The notes: a model not told the origin generated them from the sequence alone. A stretch of 64,000 nt of DNA from Bacteroidota bacterium (GCA_023428695.1 JAEYWY010000035.1:62001-126000); one strand, 5' to 3'; positions 33,809-43,518 are shown, counted from the stretch's first letter. A program made the numbers and translations.

Positions 33809-34381
33809 TCAAATGTTATCCAGCGGCTTGCGTATGCCTTCCTGCTTACGATTCTTCTTTAATTCGCTCGGTGTAAGGCCGGTGATTTTCTTGAATTGTG
33901 CAGAAAGATGGGCAACACTGCTGTAGCCTAACTGAACCGCAATCTGACTCAGTGTCAGCTCATCATAAAATAACAGCTCCTTCACACGTTCGATCTTCTG
34001 CCGTATGATATACTGCTCAAGGGTAATTCCCTCCATGGACGAAAACAGAGTACTGAGGTAATTGTAGTCGTAGTGCAATTCCTCTGATAACACGTCCGAC
34101 CAGTTGTAACGCCTGTCCACCCGCGGTGAATGGATGATTCCGATTACGCTCTTCTTGATCGCTTCGACAAGCCTTCCCTTGCGGTCATCGATCCGTTCAA
34201 ATCCCAAAGGCAGGAGGCTCTCATCAATTCGTTTCAGATCGTCCTCGGAAAGAGCCTCCTTTTTGATTTCAGCCTCACCCAGCGAGACGTGATCTACGGT
34301 ATAGCCGAGTCGTTCAAGTTCCTGCCGGACAACAAGCACACACCTGTTGCAAACCATGTTTTTGACGTAAAGCGTTGCCAT
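33809..34381 (-). CDS. AraC family regulator with an N-terminal HMA-like metal-binding segment
   Basis: 190 residues from ATG 34381; the frame extends nine codons further. The first 70 residues resemble an HMA domain (LYVKNMVCNRCVLVVRQELE, with CxxC), ending near residue 70. The C-terminal 100 residues form an AraC HTH (YNYLSTLFSSMEGITLEQYI, LFYDELTLSQIAVQLGYSSV, HLSAQFKKITGLTPSELKK). The metal segment suggests direct sensing of Cu(I) or a similar ion (inference from the motif and the nearby copper genes). It is the best candidate regulator of the copper-storage and HMA genes. Confidence 0.9.
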   Translation of the reverse strand: MATLYVKNMVCNRCVLVVRQELERLGYTVDHVSLGEAEIKKEALSEDDLKRIDESLLPLGFERIDDRKGRLVEAIKKSVIGIIHSPRVDRRYNWSDVLSEELHYDYNYLSTLFSSMEGITLEQYIIRQKIERVKELLFYDELTLSQIAVQLGYSSVAHLSAQFKKITGLTPSELKKNRKQEGIRKPLDNI

Positions 34382-34430
34382 CTCCAGACTTTTTTGGGAA
34401 AGGTACACATTCCGTCACAACGTTTTTTTC

Positions 34431-34817
34431 CTAGTGTTTTGTTTCTTCAGTTTGAATCATCGGATCCGTGCGGATGGCATTACCCTGACGGTCGAAACGA
34501 TAGGTATGCGTTGTATTATCTTTCTTAATATGGACGATGTATTGTCTCGTATTTCGCTCAAAGAATACATTGCCCTTCTCCCACCCTTCATACGCGGGGT
34601 TTTTGTCAAGTTCCTGTTTCATCGCAGGCGGAATGGCATCGTCTGCTACTTCGACGCGATCCTCTTTCACAACATTCAGTGTATCCGGTATTTCCTGCGT
34701 TCCGTACTGGCCCTGAGGCATTGCCTGTGGCACGGTAGAACGCGTTGTATCCTGCTGGGCCGATGCGGTCACTGAAGCCAGCAGCATGATTGTTATTACG
34801 TAGATGGAATATTTCAT
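34431..34817 (-). CDS. secreted small protein of unknown function
   Basis: 128 residues. A signal peptide (YVITIMLLASVTASAQ) is followed by a low-complexity Gln/Pro stretch and a compact C-terminal part (PAMKQELDKNPAYEGWEKGN, VFFERNTRQYIVHIKKDNT). The C-terminal part recalls the PepSY-like beta-lactamase-inhibitor fold, but not convincingly. It lies between the AraC regulator and the triple-Y regulator on the same strand. Confidence 0.65.
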   Translation of the reverse strand: MKYSIYVITIMLLASVTASAQQDTTRSTVPQAMPQGQYGTQEIPDTLNVVKEDRVEVADDAIPPAMKQELDKNPAYEGWEKGNVFFERNTRQYIVHIKKDNTTHTYRFDRQGNAIRTDPMIQTEETKH

Positions 34818-34869
34818 TGATCTCTCCTTTCAAACTAATTCACTTTCAAAGGAAAGAATCTTGTGCCAG

Positions 34870-37797
34870 TCAGAAGTTCAGGATGAATTCCTGCAAATTC
34901 TGATTGCGATCGAGTTTCAGTTTCTTGCGCAGGCGATAACGGCTGATCTCAACGCCGCGAACCGAAATATTCAAGAGCTGCGCGATTTCTTTTGTCGAAA
35001 GATTCATTCGCAGATAAGCACTGAGCTTAATGTCCTGTGGACTTAACGGCGGAAAGGCAGCCTTGAAACGATGTGTGAAATCACCATGTACGCGGTCGAA
35101 ATGAAATTGAAAATGTTCCCAGTCCTGGTCGCCGGATATATTGTTGTCGATGTCACGCGTAATCTGCAGGATTTCTTTACGCCCTTCCTCCGCTGGAAGT
35201 CTTTTCGCGATCGAATTCAGATGACTTCGAATACCTGAAATAAATTCGTTCTTATTCAGCAGGTGCATCGTTGCAGTCGCGAGTTCGCTGTTCATGTGGC
35301 GCAAATCGGCTTCCAGTTTCTCGTGCTGAAGTCGTGATATCTCCTCCCTGGAACGCGACGAAATCACCTGAATTTCTTCAGCTTTCTCGTCAAGTTTTTG
35401 TTGTTGCTCTTCTTCAAGCTGTTTTTGTTCGCGCTGATACTTACGGTCTAACAAATTAAAACCGAGAAACAAAAGTGAAAGCCCGACAATCGTATAGATA
35501 AAGTACGCGACGACAGAGCGGTACCAGGGGGGCTGGATCGAAAACCTGAATGTCGCTTCCTCACTAACGGCTCCGCTGTTGTTACTTGCACGGACATGAA
35601 ACACATAGTCGCCTTCTTTCAGGTTAGTATACTCCTTTACCGTTTGATCAGACCATGAAGACCATCCGTCTTCAAATTTTTCGAGATAGAACTGATATTG
35701 TTTGCCCGCATTATTGCCCAACCCGGTCGATGAAAACGCGAATGTCAGCGAATTGAGTTCGTAAGGCAAGACAATGTCAGCATCGTCCGGCTGTTGATCC
35801 GCCACAATTCCGCCAGACTGAAAAGTGCCGAAGAAAAGAACGCTATCCTTTTTTGCGGGCGCTGTCACATTTCTGATCAACGTACGAAAATCACGGGTGG
35901 GCTGGATCTTCTTGTCAGGATCATAGTGTATGAACCCATCCTTTGCACCAAACAACACTTCGTTGTTCGCCAATATGGTGACGTTCACGAGATCATCATT
36001 CAGGAAACGCCTGATCCTGTTGAACGCGTTGCTTTCAAACGTGTATTGTCCGATTGCATTCTTGACCAGGACACCCATGTGACTGCGGCCGGTGACGTAG
36101 ATATTACCAAACGCATCTTCCTGCACATTCCAGACTTGCGCATCCTCGCCGAGGTGCTTACTGAAAAACGGATCCTTTTCGAAGCGGTCTCCTTCAGCGT
36201 TGTAGCGATACAAGCCTGACTCACTGGAAAAGACGAGCTCGTTGCGAACGCGAAAAACGTTAATGAGTAAATTCGACGGAAAGCCGTCATTCTTACCATA
36301 ATGGCGCACGTCAAGAATACTGTCTGCGTGCTCATTAAGCTTTATACGGTAGGCGCCCTTGTAGCCATGTGTTACCCATATAAACCCACGGTCGTCTTCG
36401 GCCATGATACGTGACGACTCATGAAATCCACCGAGTTTCTTATGCAGCTTCCACCGGCCATCATCATAACGGTACGTCTGGAGGCCGATATAGGTACCTT
36501 CGAGCATTACGTCCGGATGACTTCGCAACGGCATGAATATCCATGATCCCGGTTCGTGGGAGATTTGTGCCGCACCGTCCGTAATACGGAAAGCACCACG
36601 GTGATGCCCGAGCAATGACTCATTCTTAAGCCGGCCAACAAAATAAACCTGCCCGGCTGTGTTGTCCACAGCGCGAAATGTTTTGTCATCTGCACCATCG
36701 GAAACGTACAGGCCCGTATTGGTGCCGAGATATAAAGCACGACCATCAAAGTAGGCAGCGTATCCGGTTCCGGGGAGCCCACTTTGTTCATTGATGAATG
36801 TAAAAGGTGATCCGAGTTCAACCGCCGCGATACCGTTGTTCTGTCCTGCCCACAAGTTACCTTCATCGTCTTCATATAAACCAAGTATCGTGCGGCTCTC
36901 GAGCCCTTTGCCACGTGTTAACGTGAGGGTTACACGACCTTGATCGTCGAGTATGAGCAGACCGTTGTTCTGCGTGCCGGCAGCGAACGATCCATTGCGC
37001 AACCGCAACAAACAATTGATTCCTGTCCGTCTGAATAAGCCCGCGGGTTCAGGATTCCATTCCCGGGCAAGGCCATTAGCCAGTTTGTAGACGCCTTCCT
37101 GAAATGTCGCAACAAGCAACTCACCGTTCCCCAATGGCAGAATGGATGACAAACTGTAGTCGCGAAAAAATTCGCCACCCGGTATGAGTCGCAGTTCATT
37201 TCCCTGAAGGCGGCTAAGTCCCCGACCCCTGACGTTTACAAACACCTGGCGATTAACGAGAAAGGAAATATCCAGCGGAAGCTCGCTGTTGATGATTTCA
37301 AAACTGCCTTTTTGGTAGATATAAATCCGGGAAAACGTGCAGAAGTATATTCTATCTCCGTCGATGTATGTGCTCCAGGCCTCGTCAAAATTGCGAGTTT
37401 CAGCCGGGAGGCTGTCGGCGAGCGATGTGTACTGCAAAAGCCCCGACTTATCAGGAAAAAAGTATCCGAAATCCGCCTGGCAACCTACATAAATGTGGCC
37501 GGAGGCATCGATGGCCACACTGCGAACCTTGGTTCCGTTTTTCACCCGGAAGGTTTCCCAGCGTACACCGTCGTACTGCAGAAGCCCGAAGTTGTTTGCG
37601 ACGTAAAGAATCCCGCGCTGATCCTGCGTAATCGACCAGTTTTGAATGCCGGCGTTGTATTCAACCGTCGGAAACGTCCTCACGAAAGGGAAACCGGAGA
37701 TCGTTGACTGAGCATGCGCAAAATGCGCACAGAATAGCAGTAAAAGCAGGATTGTGAATGCTTCACGCCGCAATATGATGAACCCGGAATTTGACAT
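34870..37797 (-). CDS. membrane-tethered propeller/triple-Y regulator with LuxR-type DNA-binding domain
   Basis: 975 residues. A signal peptide precedes a large periplasmic beta-propeller sensor (repeats such as GILYVANNFGLLQYDGVRWE and NLWAGQNNGIAAVELGS). Then come a Y_Y_Y domain (near residue 700, YQFYLEKFEDGWSSWSD), one membrane helix (about 755-780), a charged coiled coil and a C-terminal LuxR-type HTH (LSAYLRMNLSTKEIAQLLNI, GVEISRYRLRKKLKL). There is no kinase or receiver domain, so it is a one-component receptor. It is divergent from the GH3 gene and is the obvious candidate regulator of it (inference). Confidence 0.9.
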   Translation of the reverse strand: MSNSGFIILRREAFTILLLLLFCAHFAHAQSTISGFPFVRTFPTVEYNAGIQNWSITQDQRGILYVANNFGLLQYDGVRWETFRVKNGTKVRSVAIDASGHIYVGCQADFGYFFPDKSGLLQYTSLADSLPAETRNFDEAWSTYIDGDRIYFCTFSRIYIYQKGSFEIINSELPLDISFLVNRQVFVNVRGRGLSRLQGNELRLIPGGEFFRDYSLSSILPLGNGELLVATFQEGVYKLANGLAREWNPEPAGLFRRTGINCLLRLRNGSFAAGTQNNGLLILDDQGRVTLTLTRGKGLESRTILGLYEDDEGNLWAGQNNGIAAVELGSPFTFINEQSGLPGTGYAAYFDGRALYLGTNTGLYVSDGADDKTFRAVDNTAGQVYFVGRLKNESLLGHHRGAFRITDGAAQISHEPGSWIFMPLRSHPDVMLEGTYIGLQTYRYDDGRWKLHKKLGGFHESSRIMAEDDRGFIWVTHGYKGAYRIKLNEHADSILDVRHYGKNDGFPSNLLINVFRVRNELVFSSESGLYRYNAEGDRFEKDPFFSKHLGEDAQVWNVQEDAFGNIYVTGRSHMGVLVKNAIGQYTFESNAFNRIRRFLNDDLVNVTILANNEVLFGAKDGFIHYDPDKKIQPTRDFRTLIRNVTAPAKKDSVLFFGTFQSGGIVADQQPDDADIVLPYELNSLTFAFSSTGLGNNAGKQYQFYLEKFEDGWSSWSDQTVKEYTNLKEGDYVFHVRASNNSGAVSEEATFRFSIQPPWYRSVVAYFIYTIVGLSLLFLGFNLLDRKYQREQKQLEEEQQQKLDEKAEEIQVISSRSREEISRLQHEKLEADLRHMNSELATATMHLLNKNEFISGIRSHLNSIAKRLPAEEGRKEILQITRDIDNNISGDQDWEHFQFHFDRVHGDFTHRFKAAFPPLSPQDIKLSAYLRMNLSTKEIAQLLNISVRGVEISRYRLRKKLKLDRNQNLQEFILNF

Positions 37798-37955
37798 TGT
37801 TGTACTAAACTAACACAGAAATCCCCGTGTTTTCAGAAAAAAAGGCCATAGAGCCTGCACTGATGTATTTTTGATGTAGGCCGGCGAACCCGTGGATGTA
37901 GTATTGACGCGTTTGTGATTACCGCATGATGCGGGCATTTCGCGATGTTTACAGT

Positions 37956-40211
37956 ATGAACACCAAGACCGGTAACCTGCTGCTTACAAGCCTGCTCGTG
38001 CTTGCGGCGCAAATTGTCATCGCGCAGTCCCAGACCGTCGATCAACGCATCGAGGCGCTCATTTCGAAAATGACCGTCGAGGAAAAGGCGGGCCAGCTGA
38101 ATTTTATTGTCGGTGAAACCATCGTGACAGGACCCACCATGTACACGCAGGAGTCCAAAAGATTCGATGAGCAAATCAAGAAAGGGACGATTACGGGTTT
38201 GTTCAACGTCTACGGGGCAGCCTACACCGCGCGTTTGCAAAAAATCGCGGTCGAAGAGAGCCGTTTGGGAATCCCCCTGCTCTTTGGTGCCGATATAATC
38301 CACGGTTTCAAGACCGTTACACCTATTCCGTTGGGTGAGGCCGCCAGTTGGGACCTGGAATTAATTGAAAAATCAGCCCGGCTGGCTGCAGATGAAGCTA
38401 CTGCTGCAGGTATCAGCCTGAACTTTGCACCCATGGTCGACATTTCGCTCGACCCACGTTGGGGCCGGGTTTCCGAAGGTGCCGGCGAAGATCCATACCT
38501 CGGATCGAGAATCGCGGAGGCGCGGGTTCGCGGATTCCAGGGAATATCACTTGCAGCGGAAAACACAATGGCTGCGTGTGTCAAACATTTTGCTGCATAC
38601 GGCGCGGCACAAGCCGGTCGCGACTATAATACAGTCGATATGTCGAAGCGCTGGCTTTACGAAACCTATCTGCCGCCCTTCAAAGCAGCTCTCGATGCCG
38701 GGGCCGCGACGATAATGCCGGCATTCAATGAACTGAATGGTATACCTGCCACTGCGAATACGTTCCTATTGAAAGAAATCCTGCGCGATGAATGGAAATT
38801 CGATGGCCTCGTGATTTCTGACTACGGTGCCGTGCGCGAGACAATCAATCATGGTTACGCTGCCGATGGGAAAGAGGCCACAAAAGCGAGCCTCGAAGCC
38901 GGAACAGATTTGGATATGATGAGTTTCCTTTACATCAGTCAGATTCCGGCTCTCGTAGAAAGTGGAAAGCTGCCCATTAACGTCCTTGACGATGCCGTTC
39001 GACGCGTGTTAAAACTGAAATTCCAACTCGGCCTTTTTGACGATCCATATCGTTATTCAAATGAAGATCGCGAAAAGCGCGCAATCCGGTCACCCGAAAA
39101 AATTCAGCTGGCGCGTGAAATAGCAAGCCGCTCCATTGTGCTTCTGAAGAATGTCCGCAACCTGCTCCCGCTGAAAGAGAGTATCAGGAATATCGCTGTG
39201 ATCGGACCGTTGGGTGACAACAAAGAAGATATGAACGGGTCGTGGTCGTTTTTTGGAGAAGCGGCCCATCCCGTGTCGGTACTGGAAGGGATTCGCGCGC
39301 GTGCGAAAAAAGGAACGGTCGTAACGTTCGCCAAGGGATGCGATCTCTACACGAATGAGAAAAAATACATCAGCGAAGCAGTAGCCGTTGCACAAAAAGC
39401 TGATGTAGTTATCATGGTTGTTGGTGAAAGTGCGGTCATGAATGGCGAAGGTGCCTCACGTTCAGAAATCGGGTTGCCCGGTATTCAACAGGAACTACTC
39501 GAAGCCGTGCACAAAACAGGTAAGCCTATCGTTGTGACGTTGGTAAATGGGCGCCCTCTCGAATTAAACTGGATGCATGAAAACGTGCCGGCGATTCTTG
39601 AAACATGGACCCTGGGTTCGGAAAGCGGCAACGCCATTGCTGACGTGCTTTTCGGTGACTACAACCCTTCAGGAAAACTACCGGTTACTTTTCCGCGAAG
39701 TGCAGGACAAATACCACTTTATTACTTTCATAAGAACACAGGCAGGCCGTATCACGGTGATTATTCAGAATCACCGCAGCAACGACTTTATATTTCACGT
39801 TATCGCGATATAAAGAACACGCCGCTTTACCCTTTCGGATACGGTTTAAGTTATTCGACGTTCTCATATTCTGGCGTGCGATTGAGTTCCGGCAAAATCA
39901 AACGCGGTGAAAAGCTAACAGTCTCGGTTTCACTGTCAAATACGAGCAAACGCGACGGCGAGGAAGTGGTTCAGTTATACCTGCGCGATGTAGCGGCCAG
40001 TGTAACCAGGCCCGTAAAGGAATTAAAGGCCTTCAGGAAGATTCTGGTTCCGGCCGGACAAACGAAGGAGGTGACCTTTACACTGGATGATAATGACCTT
40101 TCATTTTACCGTGCCGACTGGACATGGGGATCGGAACCCGGAAAGTTCGAAATCTTTGTGGGTGGAGATTCTGAAAACGTCAGGAAAGCAACCTTTGAAT
40201 GGGTTGAATAG
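37956..40211 (+). CDS. bglX: GH3 family beta-glucosidase, secreted
   Basis: 751 residues from ATG 37956, where a signal peptide begins (LLLTSLLVLAAQIVIAQ); an upstream ATG at 37926 would precede it by ten residues. It has the GH3 N-terminal barrel (MTVEEKAGQLNF, GADIIHGFKTV, CVKHFAAYGAAQAGRDYN, and nucleophile Asp in DGLVISDYGAVRE), the GH3 C-terminal domain (SIVLLKNVRNLLPL, VVGESAVMNGEGASRSEIGL) and a terminal Fn3-like domain (SLSNTSKRDGEEVVQLYLRD). It releases glucose from beta-linked oligosaccharides. Symbol by similarity to BglX architecture. Confidence 0.92.
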   Translation: MNTKTGNLLLTSLLVLAAQIVIAQSQTVDQRIEALISKMTVEEKAGQLNFIVGETIVTGPTMYTQESKRFDEQIKKGTITGLFNVYGAAYTARLQKIAVEESRLGIPLLFGADIIHGFKTVTPIPLGEAASWDLELIEKSARLAADEATAAGISLNFAPMVDISLDPRWGRVSEGAGEDPYLGSRIAEARVRGFQGISLAAENTMAACVKHFAAYGAAQAGRDYNTVDMSKRWLYETYLPPFKAALDAGAATIMPAFNELNGIPATANTFLLKEILRDEWKFDGLVISDYGAVRETINHGYAADGKEATKASLEAGTDLDMMSFLYISQIPALVESGKLPINVLDDAVRRVLKLKFQLGLFDDPYRYSNEDREKRAIRSPEKIQLAREIASRSIVLLKNVRNLLPLKESIRNIAVIGPLGDNKEDMNGSWSFFGEAAHPVSVLEGIRARAKKGTVVTFAKGCDLYTNEKKYISEAVAVAQKADVVIMVVGESAVMNGEGASRSEIGLPGIQQELLEAVHKTGKPIVVTLVNGRPLELNWMHENVPAILETWTLGSESGNAIADVLFGDYNPSGKLPVTFPRSAGQIPLYYFHKNTGRPYHGDYSESPQQRLYISRYRDIKNTPLYPFGYGLSYSTFSYSGVRLSSGKIKRGEKLTVSVSLSNTSKRDGEEVVQLYLRDVAASVTRPVKELKAFRKILVPAGQTKEVTFTLDDNDLSFYRADWTWGSEPGKFEIFVGGDSENVRKATFEWVE

Positions 40212-40217
40212 CGCGAA

Positions 40218-40817
40218 TTACATTCCGCGGTTCTCAGCAAGTTTGTTCCGTTCGGTCTGAAGTTCACGCGAAAGCTTTGTCTGCTTCTCCATCGCCTTGC
40301 GTTTGTATTCTTCAAACTCGGTGCTCAGGCTGTTAAAGGCGTCAGCGCGTTCCTTCAGTGAACTGTGAATCATCCGCAGCCGGCCTGTCATCATAAGAAC
40401 GACCAGTACGAGACCCACGAAGATAACGGCGACCGTCGTGATAAAAACGCCTTTGGAAAAGTTGATACCGAGGACGTTGATGTGCGTACTATCGAACACT
40501 ATCTCCTGCATGGAGGCCTCTTTCTCCTTCAGAACCGCCTGAGTATCGGCGAGTTCCTTCTTCAATTCAGCGATATTTCGATCGCGCGCGCCAATCGCAG
40601 CCTGCTTCGCGGAGACTGAATCCCGGACAATCCGCCAGAATCCGTCCAGCACATGTTCACGGATAACCTTATACTCCTTGTAGTTTTGCGATTTTTGCTT
40701 TAGAACCTGGTAGCGCTCATGCAACGGATAATTTCCCTCCAGTGCGTCACTCTCCTGCTGAGCATAAGTGGAAGTTATCATCAGCGCGAGTAGAATAACG
40801 GTTATGCCTCTTTTCAT
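40218..40817 (-). CDS. coiled-coil membrane protein of unknown function
   Basis: 199 residues. A signal-like N-terminus (ITVILLALMITSTYAQ) is followed by a long charged helix region, one central membrane helix (GVFITTVAVIFVGLVLVVLM, near 125-145) and a second coiled coil (ERADAFNSLSTEFEEYKRKA) to the end. No enzymatic motif is visible. The membrane helix between two coiled coils suggests a structural or scaffolding role. Convergent with bglX, 6 bp apart. Confidence 0.75.
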   Translation of the reverse strand: MKRGITVILLALMITSTYAQQESDALEGNYPLHERYQVLKQKSQNYKEYKVIREHVLDGFWRIVRDSVSAKQAAIGARDRNIAELKKELADTQAVLKEKEASMQEIVFDSTHINVLGINFSKGVFITTVAVIFVGLVLVVLMMTGRLRMIHSSLKERADAFNSLSTEFEEYKRKAMEKQTKLSRELQTERNKLAENRGM

Positions 40818-40949
40818 AGATAGTCCGGTTTCCTAAAATGAATAAACATAGAGGATACGTGAACAAGTTTCAAGTAATCCTATATTAACGATCAATTATT
40901 CCGGTTTAATTTACACCGGCATCGCCATAAGGCAATCAACAGTGACAGA

Positions 40950-42908
40950 CTAAAGCTTTTTTAGAACCAGCTCCATACGATTGATGCTGATCACTCTGTT
41001 GTAGAGTTCTTTAAGATAGTGATATTCTTCAGAACTGAAAACGGTCCGGTTTATCAAAAGTGATGAATTGACGGCAAGCACGGAACCGTTCTGGCGAACA
41101 TCAAAGATGTAACGGCCGCCGCTGTTTGGCAGCGCTACCCCGACTCTTTCGGGAATCTCGTCGATGATGATCCCCTCCGGCAGTTGCACGTTCACGATGA
41201 CTGTCTCATCCCGCGGTACACCAAAATCAACCGGGTATAGCCGTTCATTCGAACGGAATGGATTTCTGACGACCCTCCCCATCAGAAACGGATTGAACAG
41301 GAATGTTCCGCCGTTCATACTGACAGGTTCAAATTCGACAGCAAATTTCTCAACGAGCGGTTTCGATCTGTCTTCAAGGTTCAAAATTTCAAACTGCGAG
41401 ATCGTTGCATTGTGCGACGAATTCTTTTGATGGTTGATGTAATCCTCGGGTGTTGTGAATGAATATATCCGGCTCCTTTTTTCCGCCGCCTTGTACCCGG
41501 TGTACGTCATCGTAACTGTTCCTCTCAATTCGCCGTCCTTCGAGAGCGTAACATTCAGCGATGTCAATTGCCGGGCCTTGTCACGCGGCGTAATGTCCTG
41601 CCAGTATGAACCTTTCCTTGCCATGACCCTTCCTCTTCCATTGAGGCAACGCTCCGGGAGTACGCCAAACGGAAGGAAGTCATCAGTTGCATCCAGCAGG
41701 TAGGTCCGTCCGCCGACTTTCACCAGTCCGATCACGTAGTTGAAGTCGGTAAGTACCGGAAACAAGTCAGTAGGCACTCCGTTGTCGCGCGTTGAAAGGA
41801 TTACAGGTTCGGCGTCGAAACCAAGATGTTTGTACGCTGCAACGAGGGCGAGATTGATATCGGCCGAAGAGCCAATGCCTTTTTCATATGCCTTTTTTAT
41901 TCCGTCAGAGAAGAATCGTTCTTCTTCGTTCCATCGGAAATGTAGTCTTATGGCCTCGAAGATTTCTTTCGCAGCCGAAAGGGAGTCAGCAGCTGCCGTT
42001 ACACTTCTTGCGAGTCTTTCATCCACCACATCTTTGCCCTTCTTTAATTGGGTTCCGAACCCTTCATGAATACGCATCTCCTGGTCAGCATCCTTCCATT
42101 CCTTTGTAACGCGGTCTTTTCGGCCGTCGAAATACTCGATCTGAATCAACTCAAATTTCACGGCAGAAACGAAGTTTTTTCGCGAGGTCATGTACTCCTC
42201 CTCAAGAAACGCAGGAACGTTTTCAACCGCCCACCTGTATTGCACACAATCAGCAACGCCACCGCCAACGGTAAAACATCCTTTCTTCACCTCGCTTTCC
42301 TCCTTTGAAAGTTTGAGATAACCACGCAGGCTGATATTATACCGGTAGTTCCCGGGAATCGTTGCCCAATACTCACTCACTACCTTTGGAATGGAAGCCT
42401 GAAAATCCCACGGTCTGAAGTTCATCGAGAAAAAAGGTGTCTCCAATTCATACTCATATTCGATAACACTCCCAACACTGACATTGGGGATCGTGAATTT
42501 CTTTAAGACTCCGTTATCATAGTCTTCGGTGAAAATATCCTTAAAGGAAATCTTTGTTTCTCTCATCGATCCGTTCATCATCGTGAATGATGAAGCCTTG
42601 ACCTCACGCAGTGTCTCTGATTTACCATTACTGCGATAAAGCGGGATAGAAACGTTGGCTTGTTCCAGTCCCTTTGTTTTCAGTACTTTGATCTTGACAT
42701 AATAGCGATGGACGAGATTGAAGTTGTTGAACGATTCAACATACGAATGTCCCCACTCCTTCAACATAACGGCGTCAGCCGAGGTATCGCGCTCGTAAGT
42801 ACTAAGATTCAGTTCCCGGTAGGTGGTCTGCCCAAACGTGTAGGGTGGATCCTGCCCGTAGGCGAGACACGCCACCATCAGAAAGAAAATACACAACAGA
42901 TGTTTCAT
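40950..42908 (-). CDS. DUF3857 / transglutaminase-like secreted protein
   Basis: 652 residues from ATG 42908, where a signal peptide starts (LLCIFFLMVACLAYGQ); ATG 42920 would add four. The N-terminal DUF3857 region carries SSFTMMNGSMRETKISF and SVGSVIEYEYELETPFF. A central transglutaminase-like core (IRLHFRWNEEERFF, KGIGSSADINLALVAAYKHL, TYLLDATDDFLPFG) has no catalytic Cys: the position reads SSADIN. The C-terminal part is DUF3858-like. The missing Cys suggests a binding rather than a cross-linking role. A perfect -7 element (TAAATTTG, minus strand, 42925-42932) lies just before the start. Confidence 0.85.
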   Translation of the reverse strand: MKHLLCIFFLMVACLAYGQDPPYTFGQTTYRELNLSTYERDTSADAVMLKEWGHSYVESFNNFNLVHRYYVKIKVLKTKGLEQANVSIPLYRSNGKSETLREVKASSFTMMNGSMRETKISFKDIFTEDYDNGVLKKFTIPNVSVGSVIEYEYELETPFFSMNFRPWDFQASIPKVVSEYWATIPGNYRYNISLRGYLKLSKEESEVKKGCFTVGGGVADCVQYRWAVENVPAFLEEEYMTSRKNFVSAVKFELIQIEYFDGRKDRVTKEWKDADQEMRIHEGFGTQLKKGKDVVDERLARSVTAAADSLSAAKEIFEAIRLHFRWNEEERFFSDGIKKAYEKGIGSSADINLALVAAYKHLGFDAEPVILSTRDNGVPTDLFPVLTDFNYVIGLVKVGGRTYLLDATDDFLPFGVLPERCLNGRGRVMARKGSYWQDITPRDKARQLTSLNVTLSKDGELRGTVTMTYTGYKAAEKRSRIYSFTTPEDYINHQKNSSHNATISQFEILNLEDRSKPLVEKFAVEFEPVSMNGGTFLFNPFLMGRVVRNPFRSNERLYPVDFGVPRDETVIVNVQLPEGIIIDEIPERVGVALPNSGGRYIFDVRQNGSVLAVNSSLLINRTVFSSEEYHYLKELYNRVISINRMELVLKKL

Positions 42909-42924
42909 TGCGCTAAACAAAAAC

Positions 42925-42932
42925 CAAATTTA
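42925..42932 (-). promoter_or_regulatory. -7 promoter element for the DUF3857 gene
   Basis: TAAATTTG on the minus strand matches TAnnTTTG exactly. No good -33 TTG was found at the normal distance. It favours the start codon at 42908, because a transcript would begin about 7 nt past the element. A second element, TAACTTTA, at 42958-42965 on the plus strand may serve the divergent phosphoesterase gene. Confidence 0.4.
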
Positions 42933-42997
42933 TCGAATGTGGGGGTCCGGGAAAAGATAACTTTAATGAATACCTTACTTCAGGGAATGTTTAGACT

Positions 42998-43507
42998 ATG
43001 AAAATCGGCCTTCTGTCAGATACACACGGCTATCTCGATCCACGCGTCGGAGAGTACTTCCAAAACTGTGACGAAATCTGGCATGCCGGTGATATCGGCG
43101 AGATTGGTGTTCTTAATCAGTTGGAAAAGCTCAAGCCTGTACGCGCAGTGTTTGGGAACATTGACGACAAGGCGATGCAGGTGCGGCTGCCTGAAGACCT
43201 GCGCTTCACCTGCGAAGGCGTGGATGTATTCATGACACACATCGGCGGATCACCACCACGTTACAATCCACGCGTGAAGCGAATCTTAAGTAAAGCTGCA
43301 CCGGACCTTTTCATATGCGGACACTCTCATATTCTGAAGGTCGGCCGCGACGCCACATTCGGAAATATGCTTTACCTTAATCCTGGTGCTGCCGGAAATC
43401 AAGGCTTCCATTCAATCAAAACAATAGTCCGGTTTACGCTGAGCAATGGAGCAATCAGCGACCTTGAAGTCATTGAACTTGGAAAACGCGGAGAAGTGAA
43501 TCAGTGA
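42998..43507 (+). CDS. YfcE-like metallophosphoesterase
   Basis: A compact 169-residue calcineurin-fold enzyme. Motifs in order: GLLSDTHGYLD, IWHAGDIGEIG, AVFGNIDDKA, FMTHIGG and LFICGHSHILKV. The YfcE/MJ0936 type hydrolyses phosphodiesters with Mn(2+) in vitro; the natural substrate is unsettled. Cytosolic. Convergent with dnaN, 11 bp apart. Confidence 0.92.
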   Translation: MKIGLLSDTHGYLDPRVGEYFQNCDEIWHAGDIGEIGVLNQLEKLKPVRAVFGNIDDKAMQVRLPEDLRFTCEGVDVFMTHIGGSPPRYNPRVKRILSKAAPDLFICGHSHILKVGRDATFGNMLYLNPGAAGNQGFHSIKTIVRFTLSNGAISDLEVIELGKRGEVNQ

Positions 43508-43518
43508 AATGCCGAACG

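Noticed and set aside
37833..38303. A 156-residue minus-strand frame over the start of bglX
   Set aside because: It overlaps the bglX signal peptide and catalytic domain and resembles no family.
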